A stretch of DNA of 42,074 bases from CAZEGI01 sp964512105 (GCA_964512105.1 CAZEGI010000007.1:1-42074), one strand, 5' to 3'. Shown: positions 8,310 through 17,395, numbered from the stretch's first letter. The notes: generated by a model not told the origin, from the letters alone. Numbers and translations: made by a program.

Positions 8310-10690
8310 TGGACGCACGCAAAAAAACCTCCGGGACGAGAAAGGGTTTTTTCTTTACCATAGCCACGATTCTTCTCGTGATACCGCTGATTTTCCTCCT
8401 GGTTTATTACTTCGGAACGGAGCAGACCCGCACCGAGGATACAGTTGGAAAGGTGAGATGCGATGAACTTTACTATTTTGTTGGAGACGTGGAACGCGAC
8501 CTCGGCAGGGCGATGGCGATTTTTGGAAGGCGCGCCGCGGTGTATGCGACGAATTATGTAGTGACACAGGGATACGGACTGAAGAATTATACGTTCCGCA
8601 ACTGCACCCAGTTTGTTTACGGTGAAACTGGAGCGGATGCGGCGATTGCAGAACTTGTTTTGTGCGGAACCCTGAACGGCGAGAACGTGAGTTACATGGT
8701 CGAGCACACGCTTCTGAAGTGGGTCGAGCTGATGAACGCCAATGGTATATACAGCAACTTCAACGCGAGCATAACGGTCAAGAGCCTTACGGTGGTGCAG
8801 AGCGATGCCTGGAATTTCGCGCTGATTGCAAAACTTGAAGGAAACATTTCCGACAGGAACGGGATGTGTTTTTACAGCGGCGAAATGGATGCGGAATCCC
8901 TGACAGAGATAACGGGCCTTGAAGACCCGTCGTATTCCTTGAACACGGACGCGCTTGTGAGCAAATACATTTACGGTTGCACCGAGCTTGCGAACCTGAC
9001 GGTGGTTGCGGGATGCAGCGAGGATGAAGGTCAGGGAACGGGCGGCGGCACTGTTGTTCTTTACTCCACGATAGGCGGGACTCCGAACGCGCTTGAGGAT
9101 TTCTGCGATGATACGCCGGCTGAAAACCTGAGCAGCATGGTTCTGGGGATGGACCAGAGTTTCGGAAGCGTTTGCAACAAGAAAATTGTGGACTGCCTGA
9201 GTATAGATTCGCCGAAGCACTTTGCTGCGTTGATAGAATACGGGCCTTCGCACGATTTTGCAAAAAACGAAACATGCAATATCACGATTCCGTGGATTTC
9301 CGACACCGGCGACTTGTCTGAATACCCGGGCAACCCGCCCCGTGAAATGGATTGCGGCGCAAGCAACGCGACGAACATAAGCGACGGCTATTGCATACTC
9401 GTGAAGAACGAGGGTGGCGAACACGAGGTGATACTCGGCGTAAACAGCTCGAACCTGAATTACTCGTGCTATTACGTGAGTAATATTACGCGTTACGAGC
9501 ATGAGTGCAGTGAGAATTATTCCGATGGAGCGAGTTTCTTCGACCGTCTGGACGGAAACTCGAACCTCACGGAAAAATACGCAAACAAAACGCTGCAGTA
9601 TTTCAACACCACGCAGATAGGCATCGAGAGTTTCATAAATCCGTATGAATTCGCGGAACATGGGGTAGGTTTTGACAGAGAGCGCACATGGGTTGACTAC
9701 CTGTACTGGCAGGGCGTGAGGGGATGCGGTGCATCGGGCGTTTGTAAGGACGACTATCAGCTCAAACTCGACTGCCCGCATGCAAGGATTTATGGACTGA
9801 ATCTGGAATGCCTTGTTTCCGGCAATGAGCCGCCGGTATCTGTAATAACATATCCCGCTGGGGGAGATGTTCTGGACTGCACTACGCACACCATACGGGG
9901 CAATGCGAGTGACCCTGACGGAACCGTAAGTTTTGTTGAAGTGAGCATAAACGGGAACTGGAGCGTCGCGAACGGAACCACAAGTTGGACCTTCAACTGG
10001 ACGCCTGCAACGGATGGGAATTACACGATACGCTCCAGAGCGACTGACAGCAACGGAAGCACGGAGATACCATCAGGTGGAGTAACTGTGAGCGTCACGG
10101 GGTGCGGTGCTGTTGAATGCCCATCCGGATGGGTCGATGTTTACAACAACGGCTTTACGGCATATGCAGCCAACACAACAAACGGTTATACGGAAAACGA
10201 TGACGACAATTTCAACAACAACGGTTTTGTCAGAACGACCGGAAACATCACCATAAATTCATACGTCCGTGAATCTGACGAGGATCCGTATGGCGAAGAA
10301 TCCGAAGACCGAACGCAGTACCTGACTTTTTTCCTGATGCCGCAAAATTGTTTCAAGCAGGTGAAGGTACAATGGGCTGCTGAAAATCACATAAGGGAAT
10401 TGTCACCGGACGCGTGCGGCGACTGGGAGGTGCGTGGAGTTCTTCAGCACACGGGCGGGACACTGACGGATATTCTGACGCAGGATCCCGGCGGACCGGA
10501 CTGCATGAATGAGGACGACCCGATATCGGAAGGGAACTCCGGAACATGGAACGGAAACGCGCCCGGAAGCAACAAAATAAACGGGCTTAAATTTGAAGCG
10601 TGGTCGGAGGCATTCACCATTGGGCCGGGTTTTGACGAATCTTCATCAAACACGACGTTTTACGTTTACAGGATTGAGGCGAAGGCGTAA
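8306..10690 (+). CDS. Prepilin-like surface protein with Ig-like domain
   Basis: 794 residues from the ATG at 8306, which overlaps the upstream stop as ATGA. The N-terminus TRKGFFFTIATILLV leads into a hydrophobic helix and looks like a prepilin cleavage site (K-G before Phe). A long extracellular region rich in Asn sequons and Cys follows. Residues about 505-600 form a bacterial Ig-like domain: PPVSVITYPAGGDVLDC, then WTFNWTPATDGNYTI. The remaining C-terminal 190 residues are unassigned beta-rich sequence. It closes the operon begun at 4348 and is probably a large minor pilin or a partner of the VWA protein. A 594-codon antisense ORF overlaps it but has no protein-like features. Confidence 0.78.
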   Translation: MMDARKKTSGTRKGFFFTIATILLVIPLIFLLVYYFGTEQTRTEDTVGKVRCDELYYFVGDVERDLGRAMAIFGRRAAVYATNYVVTQGYGLKNYTFRNCTQFVYGETGADAAIAELVLCGTLNGENVSYMVEHTLLKWVELMNANGIYSNFNASITVKSLTVVQSDAWNFALIAKLEGNISDRNGMCFYSGEMDAESLTEITGLEDPSYSLNTDALVSKYIYGCTELANLTVVAGCSEDEGQGTGGGTVVLYSTIGGTPNALEDFCDDTPAENLSSMVLGMDQSFGSVCNKKIVDCLSIDSPKHFAALIEYGPSHDFAKNETCNITIPWISDTGDLSEYPGNPPREMDCGASNATNISDGYCILVKNEGGEHEVILGVNSSNLNYSCYYVSNITRYEHECSENYSDGASFFDRLDGNSNLTEKYANKTLQYFNTTQIGIESFINPYEFAEHGVGFDRERTWVDYLYWQGVRGCGASGVCKDDYQLKLDCPHARIYGLNLECLVSGNEPPVSVITYPAGGDVLDCTTHTIRGNASDPDGTVSFVEVSINGNWSVANGTTSWTFNWTPATDGNYTIRSRATDSNGSTEIPSGGVTVSVTGCGAVECPSGWVDVYNNGFTAYAANTTNGYTENDDDNFNNNGFVRTTGNITINSYVRESDEDPYGEESEDRTQYLTFFLMPQNCFKQVKVQWAAENHIRELSPDACGDWEVRGVLQHTGGTLTDILTQDPGGPDCMNEDDPISEGNSGTWNGNAPGSNKINGLKFEAWSEAFTIGPGFDESSSNTTFYVYRIEAKA

Positions 10691-10726
10691 TCATGGGGAT
10701 TTAAGTGGGAATTCAGATGGTATAAC

Positions 10727-11156
10727 ATGAAAATGAAGAGCATAAAAATCGGGGTTATGATTTTGGTTTTGTTTGTTGGTTTTTTGACTTTTGATGTAAG
10801 TGCGGATACGCCAAAGCTGTGGGACAGAGTGATAGGCGAAACATATGAAGATTACGCCATGGGTGTGGCTGTTGATTCAAATAACAANNNNNNNNNNNNN
10901 NNNNNNNNNNNNNNNNNNNNNNNNNNNNNNNNNNNNNNNNNNNNNNNNNNNNNNNNNNNNNNNNNNNNNNNNNNNNNNNNNNNNNNNTGGAACCCAACTT
11001 TGGAATATAACAAGAGGCGGGACGAGTTATGATTATGCGAATGATGTGGCTGTTGATTCAAATAACAACATAATAGTGACCGGATACTACGGCCTCCGTC
11101 GGTTGACAATAAAGTACAACTCCAGTGGGAGTATATGTGGAATAGAACGGATGTAA
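10727..11156 (+). CDS. Secreted SBBP-type beta-propeller protein, 5' part (gap and frameshift)
   Basis: A signal peptide (MKMKSIKIGVMILVLFVG, cleavage near VSA-DTP) is followed by beta-propeller repeats with the recurring VAVDSNNN and LWN motifs found in SBBP-repeat proteins. The gene is broken twice: 100 unknown bases at 10888-10987, and a one-base frameshift near 11121-11137, after which the repeats continue in another frame as the feature at 11135. Up to the gap the frame is that of the ATG at 10727; after the gap it is GTQLWNITRGG... ending at a TAA at 11154. The intact gene would run to 11854. Confidence 0.7.
10888..10987. other. Assembly gap of 100 N
   Basis: Exactly 100 unknown bases, the conventional size for a gap of unknown length. 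The left flank ends in GTGGCTGTTGATTCAAAT (from 10865), which recurs at 11046, so the assembler probably stopped at a repeated propeller blade. The number of missing repeats is unknown. Confidence 0.95.
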
Positions 11157-11854
11157 ACGCTGGTAATAGTGGTTCAGGCGTAGCAGTTGATTCGAATAAT
11201 AACATAGCAGTGACAGGGTACCATTTAACGTCTGCAGGATATGGACATGAGGATGTTATGGTCGTGAAATATGATTCTAATGGAACTACGTTATGGAACG
11301 GGACAGCAGGGGGGGTTCTGAGTGAATATGGCAACGACATAACTTTTGATTCGGACAACAATTTGATTGTTGTTGGACAGACCAACTCTTCGGGTGCTGG
11401 GAAATACGATTACTTTGTGATAAAATACGGGGCGCCGCGTTGTGACGATGGTATAGACAACGATAGGAATGGGCTGACGGATTGTGAGGATCCAGAGTGT
11501 AGGAATACGCACTTGTGCAGATTGTTTAACAAATCATTTACCCCACAGCCAACGATTGTAACGCTGCAAGGCAGGCTGACAAACACCACGACCGGCGATG
11601 TAATAACGACTGCAAGCATGCGCGTAACAATATCGAACTCCACGGGGCAGGTGTGGAATGACACGTTCAACAATTCGCTGAGCAGTGGTGTATTCAACAT
11701 TCCATTGGGGGCGTCGAAAGAGCTGAATTTGATCGCTGGAAGGGTGTATAGTGTGAAGCTGGAGGTGGATATCAGCTCGACAACATTCGTAACCGCAGAC
11801 GCGACATTTGGGGATGGTTCGCCGGCGAGCGATGTGATAAAGTTTACGGCATAG
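11135..11854 (+). CDS. SBBP-type propeller protein, 3' part
   Basis: This frame continues the propeller of the previous feature: VAVDSNNNIAVTGYH, then KYDSNGTTLWN and ITFDSDNNLIVVGQT, each a blade. A short acidic Cys motif CDDGIDNDRNGLTDCEDPEC follows (about residues 104-123), and a C-terminal beta domain (about 135-239) with the phrase VTLQGRLTNTTTG. The ATG at 11135 is only the first Met of this frame; the biological start is at 10727. The reading VKYNSSGS... to MWNRT... across the break restores the repeat if one base is added near 11127-11132. No membrane anchor is visible, so it may be released or bound to other surface proteins. Confidence 0.72.
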   Translation: MWNRTDVNAGNSGSGVAVDSNNNIAVTGYHLTSAGYGHEDVMVVKYDSNGTTLWNGTAGGVLSEYGNDITFDSDNNLIVVGQTNSSGAGKYDYFVIKYGAPRCDDGIDNDRNGLTDCEDPECRNTHLCRLFNKSFTPQPTIVTLQGRLTNTTTGDVITTASMRVTISNSTGQVWNDTFNNSLSSGVFNIPLGASKELNLIAGRVYSVKLEVDISSTTFVTADATFGDGSPASDVIKFTA

Positions 11855-11858
11855 AAGG

Positions 11859-13658
11859 ATGAATAATAAACCTAAAACGCTTGGCCGGATATTACTTATG
11901 CTTATCGTACTGGAGGTTACCTTCGGTGAGGGCGGACTTTGGGTTTATTTGCAAGGCTACCTGGGCAGTGAATCTGGCTTGCAATTGAACCTTAGAACCC
12001 CAACTATGGGGTCTGCAAGTTTGAACGAATCTACGGATGTGGACGTGATAGTTAACCCCCACTCTTCGGCTTTCAGAACAAATGAATCCGGATATAGCAT
12101 CGAGGGGAATTTTTACACCAAGGGCATAGGAGGTCGTAGCAATGAGAGCGATGTTACGCTGAATCTTATTCCGGAGAGTGCTTTCATATCCTATACCGGC
12201 GGTGTTACCGCATACGATGAGACAACGACAACGATTCAGACATGCCACACGTGCCCAACGGACACGTGCACAATTTTATGTGGTGAGAGTTTTACTGGCA
12301 GAACAGAGGATATAAAGGGTAATGAATCCTTCAAGTTCACCTTAAACTCGACAAAGGATGTGATGATACTTATGAGTCCGGACGCCGGAGCGGATTATGA
12401 CATGTATGCTACATGGAATGGAAGTTGTCCGCCATCGGACTGGGCAACGAGGGGAAGCAACGATTGTGTGCCGTATCTTGTTGCAGGGACACAAGAAAAC
12501 TGCTCGAAATCGAGTTTGGGGAATGGTACGTATTATATAAAGGTGAATCATTATTCGGGTTCAGGCACATACAATATTTCACTGTCATGTGATACGCCGG
12601 TTTCAACAACGACTACCACAACAAGCACCACAACCTCGACAACAACGACCATCTCCTGCGGTACATGTCCCGACAATCCATGCTCGATTTCATGCGGGGA
12701 AAATCTGACAGGCAGAAGCACGACCACTGAGGAATCTTTCAGGTTTAACATAACATCCACAAAGGATGTTGTGATAACCATGACCCCAGATGGCGGAGCG
12801 GACTACGATATGTATGTGAAATGGAATGGGAACTGCTCCAATGATACGTATTATGATTGCAGGCCTTGGTATGGAATGGGGGCAGTGGAGACCTGTTCAC
12901 AAACAGGGCTGGGTGTGGGCAGTTATTATGTAAGGATAGATTACTGGGGCGGTCCGGGAACATATAACCTCTCGGTGGCATGCACGGAGCAAACGACGAC
13001 GACAACGGTTGAAGGGGGCACAACAACATCGTCAACGTCAACAACATCGACAAGCATTGAAAAAACCACCATCTCATCAACAAGTTCTACGTCAACAAGT
13101 TCGTCAACGTCAACAACAATACCCGGCCAAAAAACAACGACCTCGACAACCACTTCAACAACATCAACCTCCACAACCTCGACCTCCACGACATCCACGA
13201 TACCGGTGATAGGTAATGTTGTGATAAACGAGTTCATGCCGAATCCCGTCGGAACTGAACCGGACAACGAGTGGATTGAGATTTACAACAACGACACGGT
13301 CAGCGTGAACATTACGGATTGGAAACTCGGGGACCCGAGGGAGAATTATACGATATCGGTGGATGTGATATCCTCGAGAGGGTTCCGGGTGTACTACGGG
13401 AATGATACCGGTATCCAGTTGAGCAATATTGCAGATACTGTGCTTTTATACAACTCAACGGGGGCGCTTGTGGACAGCAAGAGCTATAACAGCACGACGG
13501 AGAACAGTTCGTATATGCGTTTGCCGGATGGTGGACCATGGGTACCGTCAAACTCAACGAGCCCGCCAACACCCGGTTGGTCAAACACGGGAATGAGGTC
13601 CAGCAACATTCTCCTTGAAATCGGGTGGAACCTTATCTCTCTGCCGCTGGTTATTTAA
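11859..13658 (+). CDS. Secreted protein with two PPC domains, Thr/Ser linkers and lamin-tail domain
   Basis: 599 residues: an N-terminal hydrophobic segment (about 9-24), a beta-rich region, then two similar PPC-type (pre-peptidase C-terminal) domains at about 140-245 and 285-372, each with ADYDMY, a Cys pair and a YY(I/V)(K/R) strand near the end. Linkers of almost pure Thr and Ser follow each (about 249-263 and 375-448). Residues 450-560 form a lamin-tail (LTD) domain: VVINEFMPNPVG, NEWIEIYN, ITDWKLGD. The C-terminus stops at GWNLISLPLVI; the GWNLISLPL phrase normally opens a further domain in archaeal surface proteins, so this protein looks truncated. It starts four bases after the upstream stop. 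Confidence 0.78.
   Translation: MNNKPKTLGRILLMLIVLEVTFGEGGLWVYLQGYLGSESGLQLNLRTPTMGSASLNESTDVDVIVNPHSSAFRTNESGYSIEGNFYTKGIGGRSNESDVTLNLIPESAFISYTGGVTAYDETTTTIQTCHTCPTDTCTILCGESFTGRTEDIKGNESFKFTLNSTKDVMILMSPDAGADYDMYATWNGSCPPSDWATRGSNDCVPYLVAGTQENCSKSSLGNGTYYIKVNHYSGSGTYNISLSCDTPVSTTTTTTSTTTSTTTTISCGTCPDNPCSISCGENLTGRSTTTEESFRFNITSTKDVVITMTPDGGADYDMYVKWNGNCSNDTYYDCRPWYGMGAVETCSQTGLGVGSYYVRIDYWGGPGTYNLSVACTEQTTTTTVEGGTTTSSTSTTSTSIEKTTISSTSSTSTSSSTSTTIPGQKTTTSTTTSTTSTSTTSTSTTSTIPVIGNVVINEFMPNPVGTEPDNEWIEIYNNDTVSVNITDWKLGDPRENYTISVDVISSRGFRVYYGNDTGIQLSNIADTVLLYNSTGALVDSKSYNSTTENSSYMRLPDGGPWVPSNSTSPPTPGWSNTGMRSSNILLEIGWNLISLPLVI
12999..13203 (+). repeat. Low-complexity Thr/Ser-codon stalk
   Basis: A run of ACA, ACG, ACC, TCA and TCG codons encoding an almost pure Thr/Ser linker between the second PPC domain and the lamin-tail domain, interrupted only by short breaks (IEKTTI, IPGQK, IPVIG). 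Such linkers are typical O-glycosylated stalks. Similar shorter tracts occur at 12600-12650, at 20592-20718 and, on the minus strand, at 38300-38445. Confidence 0.8.
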
Positions 13659-13696
13659 TAAGCCTTTTTTACCATAACTTAAACTCTCGCACTAAA

Positions 13697-14944
13697 ATGT
13701 CATACCAAGTCAAAAACATAAAACTCGCAGAAAAGGGCGAACTGAAAATCGAATGGGCACGGGACCACATGCCTGTTTTGATGAGGATAAAGGAAAAATT
13801 CGCGAAAGAAAAGCCGCTTAAAGGCGTGGCTGTCGGATTCGCACTGCACGTGACAAAGGAAACCGCTGTTCTTGTGGAAACGCTCATTGCAGGCGGTGCA
13901 AAGGTCGCGATTACGGGATGCAACCCGTTATCAACGCAGGACGACGTTGCTGCCGCACTTGCGAAAAAAAGCGTGAACGTGTATGCATGGCGCGGCGAAA
14001 CGACCAAGGAGTATTATGATAACATCAACAAAGTTCTTGACCACAGGCCGCAGATTACGATTGATGACGGTGCAGATTTGATTTTCATGATTCATAAAAA
14101 ACGGAGGGAACTCCTGAAAAACGTAAAGGGCGGCTGCGAGGAAACGACCACAGGGATAATCCGACTCAGGGCGATGGAAAAGGATGGTGCTTTGAAGTAT
14201 CCGGTGATGGCGACCAATGATGCAAACACGAAACACCTGTTTGACAACCGGTACGGAACCGGGCAGTCAACGATAGATGGAATCCTGCGTGCAACGAGCG
14301 TCCTGTTTGCGGGGAAGAATGTCGTTGTTTCGGGTTACGGATGGTGCGGAAGGGGAATTGCAATGAGGGCAAAGGGAATGGGCTCGAATGTTATCATCAC
14401 CGAAGTGGAGCCGGTTCGCGCACTTGAAGCGGTGATGGATGGTTATAGAGTAATGTCAATGGAAGAAGCATCGAAGGTTGGTGATATTTTTGTTACTGCC
14501 ACAGGGGATAAAACAATAATAACGGAAAAACATTTCAGGAACATGAAGAACGGCGCAATTGTCGCAAACAGCGGGCACTTCAACGTTGAGGTTGACATTC
14601 CTGCTCTTGAAAAATTATCGAGAAGCAAAAAAACCATCAGGGATAATGTTGAAAAATACACTCTCAAGGATGGGCGCGTGATTTACCTGCTCGCGGAAGG
14701 TCGTCTGGTAAACCTTGCGGCTGCTGAAGGTCACCCGTCCGAGGTCATGGACATGTCGTTTGCGAACCAGGCGATGGCATGCAAATACGTAAATGAACAC
14801 AAACTCAAGCCAGGGGTTTATCCGATACCGAGGGAGATTGATGACCTTGTCGCAAGGATGAAGCTCGAAACCATGGGGATAAAGATCGATAACCTGACTT
14901 CGGAGCAGAAGAACTATCTCAAGAGCTGGGAAGAGGGGACTTAG
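13697..14944 (+). CDS. ahcY: Adenosylhomocysteinase
   Basis: 415 residues; cleaves S-adenosylhomocysteine to adenosine (or inosine in some archaea) and homocysteine with bound NAD+, relieving inhibition of methyltransferases. Seen directly: substrate segment HVTKETAVL (51-59), DDGAD (123-127), EETTTG (149-153), the catalytic lysine and aspartate in NDANTKHLFDNRYG (K179, D183), and the NAD loop GYGWCGRG (213-220). I chose the ATG at 13697 because the family starts MSYQVKNIKLAE; the frame is open upstream to 13625. The start lies 38 bp after the truncated LTD protein, with a T-rich tract between. The 3' end overlaps the convergent ROK gene by 4 bp. Confidence 0.95.
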   Translation: MSYQVKNIKLAEKGELKIEWARDHMPVLMRIKEKFAKEKPLKGVAVGFALHVTKETAVLVETLIAGGAKVAITGCNPLSTQDDVAAALAKKSVNVYAWRGETTKEYYDNINKVLDHRPQITIDDGADLIFMIHKKRRELLKNVKGGCEETTTGIIRLRAMEKDGALKYPVMATNDANTKHLFDNRYGTGQSTIDGILRATSVLFAGKNVVVSGYGWCGRGIAMRAKGMGSNVIITEVEPVRALEAVMDGYRVMSMEEASKVGDIFVTATGDKTIITEKHFRNMKNGAIVANSGHFNVEVDIPALEKLSRSKKTIRDNVEKYTLKDGRVIYLLAEGRLVNLAAAEGHPSEVMDMSFANQAMACKYVNEHKLKPGVYPIPREIDDLVARMKLETMGIKIDNLTSEQKNYLKSWEEGT

Positions 14945-16284
14945 CCACTTTCGTACTTCGCAACCGCAAGCCGTGAACTTCCGTCTATCCCGAGATTTTC
15001 GTCACCGACCGCTGCAACTATCCATGTCTTCCGCAATGAGCCGAAGAAGTCATACTCGTCAGAAAGTTGGCTCATCATGCCTGCCCAGAACGGGTTTGTT
15101 TCTGCATCTCCGTATTTGAAAGTCCTGCCGCCGCCACCGCCTATGACGATTTGCTTCGGGTTCTGCGTGAGTACGATGGTTCTTAAAAACCTGCCAAAAT
15201 GCTCCCCTGAAATGCGCATGACTTCTGCTGCAATTTCCACCTGCGGTTTTTCACCGCCAGCGAGGCGGTCAACGGTCGCGGCGTCGAAGGTTACGAAATC
15301 GAGGGTTTCTACATCATCCGGCGTGAGTTTTTTATCAACAATTTTCTGGATGATGGCTGTGCATGCACCGGCACTCCTCTGCATTGCATATGTCCTACCT
15401 CCCGAAATGCCTTCCTTTTTCAACTCGGCCTGATTCCATTCCAAGGTTCTTTCAAGAAGGAGTTTTAATTCCTCCGGATTTACGGTACCGTCCATAATAT
15501 GTTTTCTTGTGACAGCGCGCGTCAGGTTTTCCTGTCCGGTTGTGGAAGCAACGGCTTCGACGCATATGGTTCCGTCATGCGGTTTTTTGCAACCGCATTG
15601 CAATTCTTGTATGTAGGGCTGTTGCGTCGTGGGAGTTCCGACTTCTCCATGACCGATTTCCATTGCACCGGTTGCACCACGGTCAATGTCGTGCGCAAAT
15701 GCGACTCCGCCACCGATGCCTGTTCCAAGGAGGAGGTAGATGGATTTTTCCAGACCGTTCAGAACGCCCTGCTCGCCTGCGCCTTGTTGTACGACAACGA
15801 CTTCGCCGAGGTTTTTTGCAAAGGCCGCGACGTCGCAGTCGTTGCCACCCTCGGTAACCGCATCGCCCCTGAATCCGAGTTTTCTGAGTTCTTCAGTGAG
15901 AGGAGTTGTAAGGTCAACGGGCGTTTCTCCGGTTATGTTTGTTAGTTTGAACATTCCTGTTTGCGGGTCATACGCACCCGGCGCACCGAAACCAAGCGCA
16001 TCGATTTCCGATATTTCAATGCCGCCGTTTCTTGCGGCTTCCTGAACGCCGTGAACCGTGCTTCCGACCAGACCCGTTAGAATTTCACCTACCGGCATGC
16101 CCTCGCTTTTCTGGAATGTCGGAACAACTGCACGGCCGGTTCTGCCGTCTTTGGTCCGGATTCTTACTTCGGTGTTTTTTCCGCCTATGTCTATGCCGCC
16201 GTACGCCTGGGCTTCGCGGGATATGTATTTCAGAGGTGGGGCGTGTATTTGTTCTCTGCGCGCCTTTGACCTTTGTGCTGGCAT
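14941..16284 (-). CDS. ROK family sugar kinase
   Basis: 447 residues. The phosphate-1 motif GGIDIGGKNTEV (about 29-40), catalytic-type Asp in GGNDCDVAAFA, second glycine loop LLGTGIGGGVAF and zinc motif EIGHGEVG...CGCKKPHDGTICVEA identify the ROK family, which includes ADP- or ATP-dependent glucokinases and N-acetylhexosamine kinases. It is about 130 residues longer than a typical ROK kinase; the extra is an N-terminal tail and a helical insert (about 270-330). The sugar cannot be told from sequence. A TATA-like GAGTATTTATTC lies upstream (16322-16332), divergent from csl4. Confidence 0.87.
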   Translation of the reverse strand: MPAQRSKARREQIHAPPLKYISREAQAYGGIDIGGKNTEVRIRTKDGRTGRAVVPTFQKSEGMPVGEILTGLVGSTVHGVQEAARNGGIEISEIDALGFGAPGAYDPQTGMFKLTNITGETPVDLTTPLTEELRKLGFRGDAVTEGGNDCDVAAFAKNLGEVVVVQQGAGEQGVLNGLEKSIYLLLGTGIGGGVAFAHDIDRGATGAMEIGHGEVGTPTTQQPYIQELQCGCKKPHDGTICVEAVASTTGQENLTRAVTRKHIMDGTVNPEELKLLLERTLEWNQAELKKEGISGGRTYAMQRSAGACTAIIQKIVDKKLTPDDVETLDFVTFDAATVDRLAGGEKPQVEIAAEVMRISGEHFGRFLRTIVLTQNPKQIVIGGGGGRTFKYGDAETNPFWAGMMSQLSDEYDFFGSLRKTWIVAAVGDENLGIDGSSRLAVAKYESG

Positions 16285-16410
16285 TTTTGTATTAATGCAT
16301 CATTACCATAGGGAATAACAAGAATAAATACTCTGCCCGTTGATTAAAGCGCATCGTCATATGTTGTTTTTAAATTCGATTGTGTAATGTTTATAGTTTA
16401 TTGTGGGAAG

Positions 16411-16971
16411 ATGGAAAAAACCGTAATGATTGGCGATTACATCGGCACGATAGAGGAGTTTCTGCCGGGTGAAGGCACGTACGCGGAAGACGGCAAGATT
16501 TACGCCTCAAACATGGGCGAGCTTGTTCTTGATAGGGAAAATCACGTCGCAAAGGTTATGGGCAAGCAGCCGGCGGAACTGAAGGTCGGGCAGGTTGTTT
16601 ACGGCGATGTTGCCGCGCTCGGCAAGAACGCTGTTACCGTGATTGTCAGGAAGATTCAGGGCATGGAGAACGAGCAGGAGATAAAAACAGGGATATACGT
16701 TTCGAACATTTCAAGCGGTTACGTCAAGGATCCTGCAGAGATGTTTGGGATTGGCGATATCGTGAAGGGGAAGGTTATCAAGATAGAGCCCAACCTGATT
16801 GACCTAACAACGAAGGAAAACAATTTGGGTGTGGTCAAGGCCTTCTGCAAACGTTGCCGTGCTGAGTTGAAAAAATCCGAAAAGTTCAGGGACAGGATGG
16901 AGTGCCCTTCATGCGGGAACAAGGAAAAGAGAAAGGTTTCTGACGATTATGAGGATGTGAAAGATTTGTGA
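16411..16971 (+). CDS. csl4: Archaeal exosome RNA-binding subunit Csl4
   Basis: 186 residues. An N-terminal beta domain (IGDYIGTIEEFLPGEGTY, about 6-23), a central S1 domain (about 60-125, GDIVKGKVIKIEPN) and a C-terminal zinc ribbon (CKRC about 144, CPSC about 165) are the Csl4 order. Csl4 caps the archaeal exosome, the cytoplasmic 3'-5' RNA degrading and tailing machine, and recruits DnaG. An upstream ATG at 16387 is in frame, but a TATA box GTTTTTAAATTC (16366-16377) predicts transcription starting near 16395, which favours 16411. Csl4 genes often neighbour RNA polymerase subunit L, as here. Confidence 0.93.
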   Translation: MEKTVMIGDYIGTIEEFLPGEGTYAEDGKIYASNMGELVLDRENHVAKVMGKQPAELKVGQVVYGDVAALGKNAVTVIVRKIQGMENEQEIKTGIYVSNISSGYVKDPAEMFGIGDIVKGKVIKIEPNLIDLTTKENNLGVVKAFCKRCRAELKKSEKFRDRMECPSCGNKEKRKVSDDYEDVKDL

Positions 16972-17029
16972 GTTGCAATAATGGGTTGACATGTATTTAA
17001 ATTCAACGAAGTAAATAGTTTCTTTTCCC

Positions 17030-17058
17030 AAGGCTTTTCTTTTTAAAAGAAAAGGCTT
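17030..17058. promoter_or_regulatory. Inverted repeat overlapping rpo11 TATA box
   Basis: CTTTTCTTTT (17034-17043) and AAAAGAAAAG (17045-17054) are perfect inverted arms around one T, with three more pairs outside a G-G mismatch. The centre TTTTTAAAAG is the only good TATA box for the rpo11 ATG at 17077. The same sequence could be the T-rich terminator of csl4, an operator, or both. Confidence 0.45.
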
Positions 17059-17076
17059 ATGTGGTAGATTTGTAAA

Positions 17077-17334
17077 ATGGAAATTGATATACTGCAAAAA
17101 AAGAAGGACATTGTTGAGATACGGTTTGATGACAAGACATTCGCGAATGCGCTGAATTACGAACTGCTGCAGGACGGCGTGGACGCTTACGTTTCTGAAC
17201 CGCATCCGCTGATTTCGGAATACATTCTGCATGTTGAAGCTGACAACGCACCCGAAGAACTTAAAAGAGCGCTCAACAGGATGAAGAAAAACTGGGCGGA
17301 GTTCGGTAGGGAACTGGAAAAAAAGCTGAAATAG
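17077..17334 (+). CDS. rpo11: DNA-directed RNA polymerase subunit Rpo11/L
   Basis: 85 residues, the usual size of archaeal subunit L (RPB11/AC19 family). The sequence opens MEIDILQKKKDIVEIRF, has the core FANALNYELLQDGVDA and the diagnostic HPL near residue 48, and ends in a long charged helix. It pairs with Rpo3 in the assembly platform of RNA polymerase. The ATG at 17077 is about 30 bases after the TATA box at 17040-17049. It follows csl4 after 105 bp in the same direction. Confidence 0.93.
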   Translation: MEIDILQKKKDIVEIRFDDKTFANALNYELLQDGVDAYVSEPHPLISEYILHVEADNAPEELKRALNRMKKNWAEFGRELEKKLK

Positions 17335-17395
17335 AACTGCATTCTTGGGGCAGGGCTGGATAAGGGTTGTTTTAAAAGAAAATAAATAATATAAC

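Noticed and set aside
8105..9889. 594-codon open frame on the minus strand
   Set aside because: It lies opposite two well-supported surface genes, has no family features and is rich in residues produced by antisense of this codon usage.
10888..10987. Biological spacer or variable region
   Set aside because: A run of exactly 100 N is a scaffold convention and not sequence.
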